From positions 1 through 9,250 of the forward strand of contig JBFIHZ010000143.1 of NCBI GenBank assembly GCA_041601535.1: 9,250 nt of DNA. The letters run 5' to 3'. Below are positions 1 through 6,962 of this stretch, one piece after another. Made by a program: the position numbers and the translations under genes. Origin of the DNA: JBFIHZ01 sp041601535. Lineage in GTDB: Bacteria > Pseudomonadota > Gammaproteobacteria > Xanthomonadales > SZUA-36. Under the pieces are notes generated by a model, which was not told the origin of the DNA, made no database searches, and saw nothing but the letters and a program-made list of their open reading frames with translations. The number at the start of each line of letters is the position of its first letter. The stretch's first letter is position 1.

Positions 1-714
1 CAGTGACTCGAGCACATTGCGCGCCCCGCCGGTCTCGCCCGGGTATTCCCTGACCTGGCTGAACACGGCGGCGGCAATCAGCCACAACAAGCCTGCGCCG
101 GTGAGCAGCAGGGCATAAAACCAGGTAGCGGTTTGTTGCGCTACCGGCAGTATCAGCATCAGCCCGATCCCCAGGCTGACCAGGCCCGCCGCGCTGGCGG
201 ACCAGCCATTGAGCTGGCCGCGTTTGGTTTTCGGCACGGTCTTGCCCAGCACATCCTTGGAAGCTACTGAGCTGAAACCCCGTGACAGGCTGAATACCAC
301 CAGCAGGCCCAGTATGGCCAGGCCGGCGGCCTTTCCCTGCAAGGTGAATACCACCAGCGCCAGGCCGCCCACCGCCAGGCTCTGGCCAATACAGCCCGCC
401 ACCCAGACCCATTTGCGGATTGGCAGACGCCGGATGATGCCGCCAATAAACAACTGGGGAATCAGTGAGCCGGATTCGCGGATGGGCACCAGGAAACCCA
501 ACACGTAGGCGGGCGCGCCGACAAAGCCGGTAATCCAGGCGAGTGTGGTTTTCGGGCTGGCCACCGCGTCACCGAGCTTGGTCAGGAACTGGCTGACCAG
601 CATCAATACAAAGTTCTGCGGGGTTTCGCGGCAGGCTTCGTCGCTGATGTCGCGGCATAGCCGGGCATCTTCCTGGTTGGTCAGTTTTTCGTACAGTTCC
701 TCGCTGAATTTCAT
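1..714 (-). CDS. MFS transporter, N-terminal part (runs off the left edge)
   Basis: The reverse strand is open from an ATG at 714-712 to the window edge, giving 238 residues with no stop. After a charged cytoplasmic N-terminus (about residues 1-32), hydrophobic helices alternate with short loops, at roughly 33-50, 57-77, 84-94, 101-117, 119-135, 167-190 and 197-218. The loop GGIIRRLPIRKW (residues 91-102) sits where the MFS inter-helix 2/3 motif A lies, in degenerate form, and a basic stretch (KTVPKTKRG, about 158-166) marks the loop before a later helix. From family knowledge this is an inner-membrane secondary transporter; the substrate cannot be told. The first half of a typical 400-residue MFS protein is present, and the C-terminal half lies outside the window. 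No strong Shine-Dalgarno is seen before the ATG, but it is the first ATG in the open frame and follows a plausible promoter. It lies 104 bases downstream of the small membrane-protein gene on the same strand and could be partly co-transcribed with it. Confidence 0.85.
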   Translation of the reverse strand, partial: MKFSEELYEKLTNQEDARLCRDISDEACRETPQNFVLMLVSQFLTKLGDAVASPKTTLAWITGFVGAPAYVLGFLVPIRESGSLIPQLFIGGIIRRLPIRKWVWVAGCIGQSLAVGGLALVVFTLQGKAAGLAILGLLVVFSLSRGFSSVASKDVLGKTVPKTKRGQLNGWSASAAGLVSLGIGLMLILPVAQQTATWFYALLLTGAGLLWLIAAAVFSQVREYPGETGGARNVLESL

Positions 715-752
715 GTCAGTGCGTTTTCTGCCTGGCAGGTAACAAAGCGGTG

Positions 753-781
753 ATTGTAGTACGTTCGGGCTGGCTTGCCGA
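753..781 (-). promoter_or_regulatory. candidate sigma70 promoter for the MFS gene
   Basis: Read on the minus strand, TCGGCA (781-776, four of six matches to TTGACA) is followed after exactly 17 bases by TACAAT (758-753, five of six matches to TATAAT). Transcription would begin near 746, leaving an untranslated leader of about 30 bases before the ATG at 714. A weak inverted repeat, CGGGC/GCCCG (766-770 and 785-789), overlaps the -35 element and could be an operator or part of a terminator for the upstream gene. This is based on pattern matching alone. Confidence 0.4.
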
Positions 782-818
782 TTTGCCCGGAGAGATTAGG
801 GTGATGGGCTGGCCGTGC

Positions 819-1310
819 TCAGTCGCCCAGCAGTGGCAAGGCGCCGTTTCTGCCCAGAGCACGGCACAACAGGCCGTAAGCCAGCCCGGCCGCCAGGTAA
901 ATCAGCACGCTGGTGAAAAAGCCGGAATCCCCCGCCAGCCCGGTGACGGCGCCGGCACAGGCGGCGAACACCAGCGGCAACGGCAGCAACAGTCCCGCCC
1001 TGTGGGTAAGCCCTTCAAGCACCGAGCGTCCGCGCACTTTATGCCGCCGGCCGGCGAGGAGCTGTAACAGCGCGACCACGATGGTAAAGCCCTGCCAGAG
1101 TATCAGCGACAACATGAAAGCAGCCGGCAGGGCCAGCAAGCTGAGCATCGCAGCAATGCCTGAGTCCGGTGCCAGCCAGGCGGATAATGCACTGCCCAGC
1201 ACGCCGCCGGCGAAAAACACGCCGACGGCAATCGCTCCAGCCAGCCCGGGCCGTGATTCTGCCAGTAATGGCGGCGCGTCAGGCCGGTCCGTATTGCTGT
1301 TTGTGGTCAC
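819..1310 (-). CDS. small polytopic membrane protein of unknown function
   Basis: This is a 163-residue product. I do not recognise the family. A polar N-terminus (residues 1-20) precedes hydrophobic segments at about 22-46, 53-86 (long, one or two passes), 105-126 and 130-150. A basic loop (GRRHKVRGR, about 87-95) lies between segments two and three and is probably cytoplasmic. No catalytic motif is visible, so it is an inner-membrane protein by composition only. The start is GTG at 1310. A TGA lies six codons upstream in frame, and no ATG is available until residue 54, so GTG is the likeliest start despite a poor Shine-Dalgarno. It begins 25 bases after the stop of the secreted-protein gene on the same strand, suggesting co-transcription. 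The two may work together at the envelope, but that is inference from spacing. It might also belong to a small DUF or Yip1-like family. Confidence 0.7.
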   Translation of the reverse strand: MTTNSNTDRPDAPPLLAESRPGLAGAIAVGVFFAGGVLGSALSAWLAPDSGIAAMLSLLALPAAFMLSLILWQGFTIVVALLQLLAGRRHKVRGRSVLEGLTHRAGLLLPLPLVFAACAGAVTGLAGDSGFFTSVLIYLAAGLAYGLLCRALGRNGALPLLGD

Positions 1311-1335
1311 AGTGGCACCATGGCATCAGGTGCGG

Positions 1336-2466
1336 CTAGTTGTAGGCCTCCAGCCGCACGGTAAGCGAAACAATATAGTAACGGGTAAACCCCTCAAAGG
1401 CCGAATCGGTGCCGGCAAACACCCACAGCGTACCGTTGCTGTCAGATTGTCTGATGATGGTCTGGCCCTCGGTGGTCACTTTTTTCAGTTCCCAGTCTGC
1501 CGGCAGTCCGTTTTCGCACGATTGACGATTGGCCAGGTTGCCCGCCACGCGTGCATCGGCGCCGCCGGTTGACTGGTTGCCAAAATCGATATTCAGGCGC
1601 AGCCACTGGTCGGTGGGGTCGATGACAGCCAGCGGCTCAGTGGAGGCGGCACCCAGTTTGACGTACACGCTTTCGCCCGGGGCGCCACCCGCACCGCTGC
1701 AACTGTGTGGTGTGTCGGTGATCAGTTCCGCGTCCAGTTCCACGCGGTAGAGCTTGTCGGGCAACAGGCCTTGTACCGGTGTTTTGATCAGCATGGCCAG
1801 GTCATCCGAACTGTTCTGCCCGCTCAGGCGGATACCGGTAAACCCCTGCAGAGGCGGTGGCACCGGCTCGCGCCGGAAGTCGAGCTGATAGGTGGCCTGA
1901 TCGTAGTTGGCAGGGAGGTCGGCAAACACCGCGCTGAACCCCTCGGTACCCCGCTCGAAGCTGTAGCGGAACTGACGGCTGAAGAACTCATCGCTGTTAC
2001 AGCGCATGCCCTGCAGCCGCGTCAGGCGCTTGAGTAGCAGTTCGCCACTGCCGAAGTCCGGATGAACGGAATCCCAGCGCAATATGGCCGTGTTGCAGGT
2101 GTCTAGTTCCAGCTCGATCTGTCCCCAGGGAATTGCGGACAGGTCAGCCTCATTCCACAGTGCAGGCGGCCGTCCGCCGGTCAGTTCGGTCAGCTCCGCG
2201 TCGATCTGCAGGTCCTGTAGATAACCCGTGCCGAACAGCCACAGTGGATTGCCGTCGCGGTCGAAGGTATACCAGGCAATAACCGCGCGGCCGTCATCCA
2301 GCACTTCCAGCTGCAGACCATGGCCGGATTGGTCCGGGTTAAACCAGTTGCCGCTGAAATCTGCGCGGATGCCATGCAGATTGGTTGGTATGTGTTGCGC
2401 ATGCGCCGGCAAAATTGCCAGAAACACCATGAATATCATGGTGTTGATAATGTATCTGAAAAGCAC
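1336..2466 (-). CDS. secreted two-domain protein of unknown function
   Basis: This is a 376-residue product with a Sec signal peptide: hydrophobic core at about 7-20 and likely cleavage after AHA (residue 23). The N-terminal domain (about 35-150) carries FSGNWFNPDQSGHG (37-50) followed by AWYTFDRDGNPLW. This resembles the GxW-NPxxxGhG beta-rich unit seen in many secreted gammaproteobacterial proteins. The C-terminal domain (about 165-376) is rich in predicted beta strands and has strikingly motif-like blocks: GQNSSDDLAM (216-225), GAGGAPGESVYVKLG (258-272), DFGNQSTGG (294-302) and GTDSAFEG (352-359). From memory, these blocks recur in an uncharacterised family of bacterial secreted proteins and lipoproteins; no search was possible. 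Two cysteine pairs (C124/C156 and C256/C317) could form disulfides after export. The start is GTG, supported by GGGAGG six bases upstream. It is the first gene of a probable two-gene unit with the membrane protein at 819-1310. No enzymatic role can be assigned. Confidence 0.85.
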   Translation of the reverse strand: MLFRYIINTMIFMVFLAILPAHAQHIPTNLHGIRADFSGNWFNPDQSGHGLQLEVLDDGRAVIAWYTFDRDGNPLWLFGTGYLQDLQIDAELTELTGGRPPALWNEADLSAIPWGQIELELDTCNTAILRWDSVHPDFGSGELLLKRLTRLQGMRCNSDEFFSRQFRYSFERGTEGFSAVFADLPANYDQATYQLDFRREPVPPPLQGFTGIRLSGQNSSDDLAMLIKTPVQGLLPDKLYRVELDAELITDTPHSCSGAGGAPGESVYVKLGAASTEPLAVIDPTDQWLRLNIDFGNQSTGGADARVAGNLANRQSCENGLPADWELKKVTTEGQTIIRQSDSNGTLWVFAGTDSAFEGFTRYYIVSLTVRLEAYN

Positions 2467-2472
2467 TTCAGG

Positions 2473-2478
2473 CCTCCC
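2473..2478 (-). promoter_or_regulatory. Shine-Dalgarno that sets a GTG start
   Basis: On the minus strand the sequence reads GGGAGG, then six bases, then GTG (2466-2464). This strong, well-spaced ribosome binding site picks the GTG start of the secreted protein over the internal ATG at residue 10, and that choice gives a normal signal peptide with a basic residue ahead of the hydrophobic core. Confidence 0.7.
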
Positions 2479-2815
2479 GTTAATTGGTTTCTGACCGCAG
2501 GCTGACCTCTGTGAGATGCATTCAGCCGCCTGTCCAGGACCGGTCGGGGCACCGTTTATTGCCCTGATCCGGACGATTCAGCGGCAAAATAGGGTCACCG
2601 TAAAGTCTTCACAAGTGCCGGAAGTGGGGGGTAGAACCCATTGCCGTTTGGCCGGCTGGTTTACGCCTGACCGCGGCATCCAATGCCGGAATGACTCACT
2701 CTTCACCTCAAGCTGCGCAGCAAGGCAATGGCACCGGTCGGAAACTCGCCCGAGCGGTATTTTTTTCGGCTCCGTTCAGCGGAAATCCCGTGTGAGAGAT
2801 GGGTTACCCGGCGGT

Positions 2816-2855
2816 CATCACCAGCGTGCAATCACCAGCGACTTGCACCGTGATG
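2816..2855 (+). promoter_or_regulatory. compound inverted repeat with internal direct repeat, upstream of the OmpA-like gene
   Basis: The outer arms CATCAC (2816-2821) and GTGATG (2850-2855) are complementary, as are the inner arms GTGCA (2826-2830) and TGCAC (2844-2848). They are separated by an uneven internal loop (four bases against one) and a 13-base apical loop. Within the element, ATCACCAGCG occurs twice with a 14-base period (2817 and 2831). It could be a structured leader or a pair of regulator half-sites. It lies about 126 bases before the start codon. Function is unknown. Confidence 0.3.
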
Positions 2856-2870
2856 GTGGCCATGAGGCTG

Positions 2871-2887
2871 TCTGACTGCCTGTCAGA
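2871..2887 (+). promoter_or_regulatory. perfect 6-bp stem-loop upstream of the OmpA-like gene
   Basis: TCTGAC (2871-2876) and GTCAGA (2882-2887) are exact complements around the 5-base loop TGCCT. A T-rich but interrupted stretch (TTATTCTT) follows. It could be an operator or an attenuator-like hairpin. It is too short and too poor in GC to call a terminator with confidence. Confidence 0.3.
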
Positions 2888-2981
2888 GGTGTTATTCTTG
2901 TACCGTTACTGGCTGTTTGCAGACGCTGGGTTGCGGCACGCAAAGTACACCTTCACTTTTAAACCCCCGGGCAATTAGACA

Positions 2982-5297
2982 ATGAAAATTATTCAGCAAC
3001 TGATGGTGGCAGGGCTTGGCATTTCCTGTGCACTTCCCATCCTGGCTCAGGACAACGACAGCGAACCAGTCAGCAGCGATTCGATCGCCACCAACTACGT
3101 CGGCGATAACTATCGCATTGGTATCGGTTACGGCTCTGAAACGCATCTTACCGGTGAGTTTTTCTGGGCATTCGCCGAGCAGCCGGACTCGGCCTGGGTG
3201 GCCGAAGGCTGGCTGGGGGATGGCGGGGCCGCTGGGCTCAAGCTCAACTACCATTTTTTGAGCAACGGGGTGCAGGCCGGCCTGGACGAGCAAGGCCAGC
3301 CAGTCTATTCGGATGGCACAGTGCGCAAGCTGTTCCTGGCCGCTGACCGCAACCGCTACGATGATGCCAAGCTCAGCCTGGGGTTTGGCAGTGAAAAGAA
3401 CAACCGCTTCTGGTCGGTATATGGCAGCAAGTCCATTACCGGTGAACGGTTTATCGGCCAGAACATTTCCTACCAGGAACAGGTGGTAAACGGTCTGGTG
3501 AACAATCATACGTTTACCCGCACCGACACGCTGGAAACCATCACCGACTTTTACGCCCATCCCTACGACTGGGGTGTGGGCGTGCGTTTCGGCCGTTATC
3601 TGGAGGACTACCTGTTGCGCCTGCGCGCCGGTCTGGATTATGAGTCCGGTGATTATGATTCATCCCAGTTGACGGCCTTTGCCGGCCTGGAAAAGCGTTT
3701 TGCCAACTCCCCGCACGGTATTTCTTTGCGCGCCGAGGCCTTGCGCAAGGACGGCGACTTTGAAATCGACAAGAATGATTTCCGCGTCACGGCGTTCTGG
3801 ACCTGGGATTTCGGTTCGACTTTCCATCCGGTCAGCGCGTACCGCAATGTGCAGGTTGAACGCATGCCGGATCCGGCCACGCTGGCTCCCAAAGAGGTGG
3901 TCGACGTGGTGCAGAACCGGGTCACACTGGACAATGCCTCCAGCTTCGATCTCGACAGTTTCCGGCTGAATCCACCGGCGCTGGCCGCGCTGGATGAAGT
4001 CATAGCAAGCCTGGGCGCTACCCGCATTGCCGGCGATGTGCTGGTGGTCGGGCACACCTGTTCGCTGGGTACGGATGCTTATAACCAGGCATTATCGGAA
4101 CGCCGCGCCCGGGCCGTGTATGACTACCTGACCGCCAACGGCGTTGACCCGGGCCTGCTGCGCTGGGAAGGCCAGGGCGAATCCAGTCCGCGTTACTCCA
4201 ACGAAACCGAAGAGTCGCGCAAGCGCAACCGCCGGGTGGAGATCAGCTTTACCTCGGAAGAGGAAGTGATCCGCAAGGTGCCGGTAGGTGAAGGCCAGCC
4301 GGTGACTGAATGGGTACAGGAGGCTGTGCCGGTCGAAGCGGCCTGGATTCGACGCGCATTGCGCAATCCGGTGGTGCATAAACGTACCGTTGATTACTAC
4401 CGCATAAGCCGGGTTTCCGAGAATCTGATTGAGGGTGAGCCGGTAATTGACAACACGGGCCCGGCTGCAGTGGATGACGCCTATGCCGTGGACCAGGATT
4501 CCAGCGGCAACCTGTTGCCGGTGTTGCTGAACGACTCGGATGCCGAGGGTGATGGACTGACCATCGTTTCGCTGGGCAGCCCGGCACACGGCACGGCGGT
4601 CATTTCTGGTGACCAGGTAAGTTATACCCCGAACGAGGGCTACGTTGGCAGCGACAGCTTCAGCTACACCATTGAAGACGGTTATGGCGGCAGCGCCAGC
4701 GCCATGGTCAGCATAACAGTCAACCGCGCCAATACCGCGCCGCTGGCCGTGGATGACCAGTACCAGGTGGATGAAGCTTCCGGTGAAAACACGCTGGATG
4801 TGCTGGCCAACGACTCGGATCCCGATGGCGATACATTCAGCCTGAGCGCGGTAACGCCGCCGGCCCATGGCAGCGCCACGATATCGGGGGACGTCATCAC
4901 CTATACGCCGGAGCCGGGCTTCTTTGGCACCGATGTGTTCACCTACACCATTGAAGACAGCCTGGGCTTGCAGGCTACAGCCACGGTCACCATTACCGTC
5001 AGGGAAAGAAACCTGCCGCCGGTGGCGGTGGATGACACGGCCATCACACGCAAGAATCATGCGGTGGTGATTGATGTGCTGGCCAATGATTCCGACCCCA
5101 ATGGCGACCCCCTCAGCGTGGTTGAGATCATCCAGTCGGCCAACAAGATGGGTACCGTGGTCATCAATGGCGACGGCACGCTGAGCTATGACCCGATGCC
5201 GGGCTGGTGGGGTGGCGATTCCTTCCAGTACCGCATCAGCGACGGCCGTGGCGGTTCGGCGATGGCCACCGTGGTACTCACGGTGACAGAAGACTGA
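2982..5297 (+). CDS. OmpA-family outer-membrane protein with C-terminal Ig/cadherin-like repeats
   Basis: This is a 771-residue envelope protein. A Sec signal peptide (residues 1-22, likely cleavage after LAQ or LA/Q) is followed by a region (about 38-283) of alternating polar and aromatic strands, ending in TAFWTWDFG, read as an outer-membrane beta-barrel. Residues about 313-424 form an OmpA-like peptidoglycan-binding domain: VVGHTCSLGTDAYNQ (355-369), LSERRARAV (371-379) and RKRNRRVEISF (413-423). The conserved arginine (R375, matching E. coli OmpA R286) is present, but the position of the diaminopimelate-binding aspartate (D271) is cysteine, C360. A basic linker (425-490) leads to three Ig/cadherin-like repeats (495-581, 587-674, 680-769) with NDSDxxGD signatures. 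Canonical OmpA-family proteins usually end soon after the OmpA domain, so the C-terminal repeats are unusual. The ATG at 2982 gives a normal signal peptide; its ribosome site is weak. It appears monocistronic, with a GC hairpin just after the stop. The likely role is envelope anchoring or adhesion. Confidence 0.9.
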   Translation: MKIIQQLMVAGLGISCALPILAQDNDSEPVSSDSIATNYVGDNYRIGIGYGSETHLTGEFFWAFAEQPDSAWVAEGWLGDGGAAGLKLNYHFLSNGVQAGLDEQGQPVYSDGTVRKLFLAADRNRYDDAKLSLGFGSEKNNRFWSVYGSKSITGERFIGQNISYQEQVVNGLVNNHTFTRTDTLETITDFYAHPYDWGVGVRFGRYLEDYLLRLRAGLDYESGDYDSSQLTAFAGLEKRFANSPHGISLRAEALRKDGDFEIDKNDFRVTAFWTWDFGSTFHPVSAYRNVQVERMPDPATLAPKEVVDVVQNRVTLDNASSFDLDSFRLNPPALAALDEVIASLGATRIAGDVLVVGHTCSLGTDAYNQALSERRARAVYDYLTANGVDPGLLRWEGQGESSPRYSNETEESRKRNRRVEISFTSEEEVIRKVPVGEGQPVTEWVQEAVPVEAAWIRRALRNPVVHKRTVDYYRISRVSENLIEGEPVIDNTGPAAVDDAYAVDQDSSGNLLPVLLNDSDAEGDGLTIVSLGSPAHGTAVISGDQVSYTPNEGYVGSDSFSYTIEDGYGGSASAMVSITVNRANTAPLAVDDQYQVDEASGENTLDVLANDSDPDGDTFSLSAVTPPAHGSATISGDVITYTPEPGFFGTDVFTYTIEDSLGLQATATVTITVRERNLPPVAVDDTAITRKNHAVVIDVLANDSDPNGDPLSVVEIIQSANKMGTVVINGDGTLSYDPMPGWWGGDSFQYRISDGRGGSAMATVVLTVTED
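4464..5288 (+). repeat. three tandem Ig/cadherin-like domain repeats within the OmpA-like gene
   Basis: Three units of about 87-90 residues follow the pattern AVDD..., V-L-x-NDSDxxGD, aliphatic strand, AHG(T/S)A or MGTV, ISGD or INGDG, (S/T)YxPxxG(Y/F/W), DxFxYxIxD, G, A(T/M)VxITV. Units two and three share VLANDSDP(D/N)GD and the DNA encoding it is clearly related. Unit one has VLLNDSDAEGD. The acidic NDSDxxGD loops look like calcium-binding loops of cadherin-like or Big_9-type bacterial Ig domains; calcium binding is inferred. Unit three is the most divergent, with the segment WWGGDSF. Confidence 0.85.
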
Positions 5298-5304
5298 TCG
5301 CTTG

Positions 5305-5332
5305 CGGGGCGCCGGTTTGATGCGGCGCCCCG
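5305..5332 (+). terminator. GC-rich hairpin after the OmpA-like gene
   Basis: CGGGGCGCCG (5305-5314) pairs perfectly with CGGCGCCCCG (5323-5332) around an 8-base loop, seven bases past the TGA stop. The T-run after it is poor (GGTGATGCTTTCC), so termination may be imperfect or the hairpin may mainly protect the 3' end. A second, weaker hairpin (5350-5370, GGCCCGC/GCGGGTC with one G-U pair) follows. Confidence 0.55.
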
Positions 5333-5459
5333 GTGATGCTTTCCCGGGCGGCCCGCTTTGACAGCGGGTCGCTTTGCCGTTCTGGCGTGGTGCCGTCTTG
5401 CATTTGGCGCCTGACTCGGTTGCAATGACCGGTAGTCAGGCAAACTGGAGTTCACTTCG

Positions 5460-6899
5460 ATGTTGCAAATCACCACGCTCGACCAACAACAGGTTTCCAT
5501 TGACGACGACACCCTGCAGGGCTTGCGGGATAGCGTGCGCGGCGAACTGCTCACTGCCAGTGATGCCGGTTATGACCAGGCACGTGGCATTTTCAATGGC
5601 ATGATCGACAAGCGCCCGGCACTGATCGTGTGCTGCACCGGGGTGGCGGACGTGATCGCGTGCGTGAATTTTGCCCGCGAACATCGCCTGCTGACCGCAG
5701 TGCGTGGTGGCGGGCACGGTATCGCCGGAAACGCGGTATGTGACGGTGGCCTGATGATCAACCTGTCGCTGATGAACTCGGTGCGGGTGGACCCCGCTAC
5801 CCGCACGGCCTGGGTGGGTGGCGGCGCGGTGCTGGGCGACCTTGATCATGAAACTGCGGCGCATGGGCTGGTGTGCCCGGGCGGCGTGGTATCCACCACC
5901 GGCGTGGCCGGCCTGACCACCGGGGGTGGCTATGGCTGGTTGCGCGGCAAGCTGGGGATGTCCATCGACAACTTGCTGGCGGTGGAAATGGTCACCGCGG
6001 ATGGCCGTTTTGTGCGCGCCAGTGAAACCGAGAACAGCGGCCTGTTCTGGGCGGTGCGCGGCGGTGGTGGTAATTTTGGTGTGATTTGCACGTTTGAATT
6101 CAGGGCGCATGATATCCCGCCGCAGGTGTTGCTGTGCAACCCGATTTACGCGGCCGAACACGCCCGCGAGGTATTGCGCGGCTGGCGTGATTTCATGGCC
6201 ACCGCGCCGGATGAATTCACCACCGAGTTTTTCTTCTGGACCATCCCGGCGCTGCCGGAATTTCCTCCGGAAATGCATGGCCAGGACGTGGTCATTCCCT
6301 GTGGCGTGTATTACGGCCCGGTGGAGGAAGGCGAAAAAGTGGTGCAGCCCTTACGTGAACTGGCGCCGTTACTGGCCGACACCACTGCGCCGATGCGGTT
6401 TGTCGATATTCAGCAGATGTTTGATGCCTACCTGCCGTATGGCGAAGTCATCGGCTACTGGAAAGCGCTGTACATGGACCAGCTGTCCGACGACATGGCC
6501 GACACCCTGGTGGACCACTTCCTTGACCGCCCGGACAACGCGAAAATCTGTCCGCTGGTGCTGCATTACCTCAATGGCGCCAGCCAGCGGGTTCCGGCCG
6601 GCACCATGGCCTTTCCCGGGCGGCACTGGAAACTGTTGATGGAGTACAACGTCACCTGGGCCGATGCGGCCGACAACGAAGCCTGCACGGCCTGGACCCG
6701 CAACGCCTGGGGTGAAATGCGCGACAAGTACAAGCAGCATGGCGGCACCTATCTGAATATCGACAGCTACAATGAAGACGGCGAGAAATGGGTGGCGGAG
6801 ACCTACCGGGATAACTATGAGCGGCTGCGCGCCATCAAGAAAAAGTATGACCCGATGAACCTGTTCCGTCTCAACGCCAATATTCCGCCAGCGGATTAG
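5460..6899 (+). CDS. FAD-linked oxidoreductase of the berberine-bridge / 6-hydroxynicotine-oxidase type
   Basis: This is a 479-residue product, the usual length for the family. The PCMH-type FAD domain spans about 50-215: VRGGGHGIAGN (81-91) holds H86, the expected site of covalent 8-alpha-histidyl FAD, followed by TTGVAGLTTGGGYGWL (146-161) and AVRGGGGNFGV (198-208). The C-terminus carries the BBE signature KYDPMNLFRLN (462-472). In bicovalent family members a cysteine sits four residues before the Gly of the GVxG block. Here that place is V144 and the nearest cysteine is C139, so single covalent attachment is likelier. No signal peptide is seen, so it should be cytoplasmic. Such enzymes oxidise sugars, alcohols, amines or alkaloids, usually with O2; the substrate is unknown. 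The ATG is supported by GGAG nine bases upstream. A perfect TTGACA lies at 5358-5363 but has only a poor -10 partner. It converges on the GMC dehydrogenase gene, so the two are not in one operon. Confidence 0.9.
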   Translation: MLQITTLDQQQVSIDDDTLQGLRDSVRGELLTASDAGYDQARGIFNGMIDKRPALIVCCTGVADVIACVNFAREHRLLTAVRGGGHGIAGNAVCDGGLMINLSLMNSVRVDPATRTAWVGGGAVLGDLDHETAAHGLVCPGGVVSTTGVAGLTTGGGYGWLRGKLGMSIDNLLAVEMVTADGRFVRASETENSGLFWAVRGGGGNFGVICTFEFRAHDIPPQVLLCNPIYAAEHAREVLRGWRDFMATAPDEFTTEFFFWTIPALPEFPPEMHGQDVVIPCGVYYGPVEEGEKVVQPLRELAPLLADTTAPMRFVDIQQMFDAYLPYGEVIGYWKALYMDQLSDDMADTLVDHFLDRPDNAKICPLVLHYLNGASQRVPAGTMAFPGRHWKLLMEYNVTWADAADNEACTAWTRNAWGEMRDKYKQHGGTYLNIDSYNEDGEKWVAETYRDNYERLRAIKKKYDPMNLFRLNANIPPAD

Positions 6900-6962
6900 C
6901 CGGCAGGGCGTTCGGCCGGGAATCAGGCCAGACTGGGACAGGCGGGGCCGGTTTCGCCGCAG

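Larger units (their letters stand above)
2467..2981. other. 515-base divergent intergenic region without a convincing gene
   Basis: This region lies between the divergently transcribed secreted-protein gene and the OmpA-like gene, so it should hold both promoters. I could not find a pair of -35/-10 boxes that I trust for either. It contains a 6-bp stem with a 3-base loop (2674-2688, CGGCAT/ATGCCG), the direct repeat ATCACCAGCG at 2817-2826 and 2831-2840, a compound inverted repeat (2816-2855), and a perfect 6-bp stem-loop (2871-2887). An open frame at 2516-2875 on the plus strand lacks a good ribosome site, a recognisable motif and the codon bias of its neighbours, so I do not call it a gene. 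The length exceeds what two simple promoters need, so a leader RNA, an operator array or a decayed repeat element is possible. Confidence 0.6.

Noticed and set aside
2580..2700. possible riboswitch (c-di-GMP type) suggested by GGCAAAAT and GGGTTACC-like pieces
   Set aside because: The conserved core elements and their order are absent, and only short chance matches are present.
2516..2875. 119-residue open frame on the plus strand in the intergenic region
   Set aside because: It has no good ribosome site, no recognisable motif, mixed codon third positions unlike the neighbours, and it overlaps the repeat cluster. A real small gene is not fully excluded.
2892..3560. 222-residue open frame antisense to the start of the OmpA-like gene
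   Set aside because: It covers the signal peptide and barrel coding sequence and shows no motif or ribosome site.
4092..5060. 322-residue open frame antisense to the OmpA-like gene
   Set aside because: It is fully inside a strongly supported gene, and its composition follows from the Ig-repeat codons read backwards. It is a GC-rich shadow frame.
5358..5386. TTGACA as the promoter of the FAD oxidoreductase gene
   Set aside because: The -35 match is perfect, but at 16-18 base spacing the -10 candidates (such as TCTGGC) match poorly, and the hexamer lies in the loop and arm of a small hairpin.
5436..6278. 280-residue open frame antisense to the FAD oxidoreductase
   Set aside because: The plus-strand gene has unmistakable family motifs across the same bases, and the antisense product has none.
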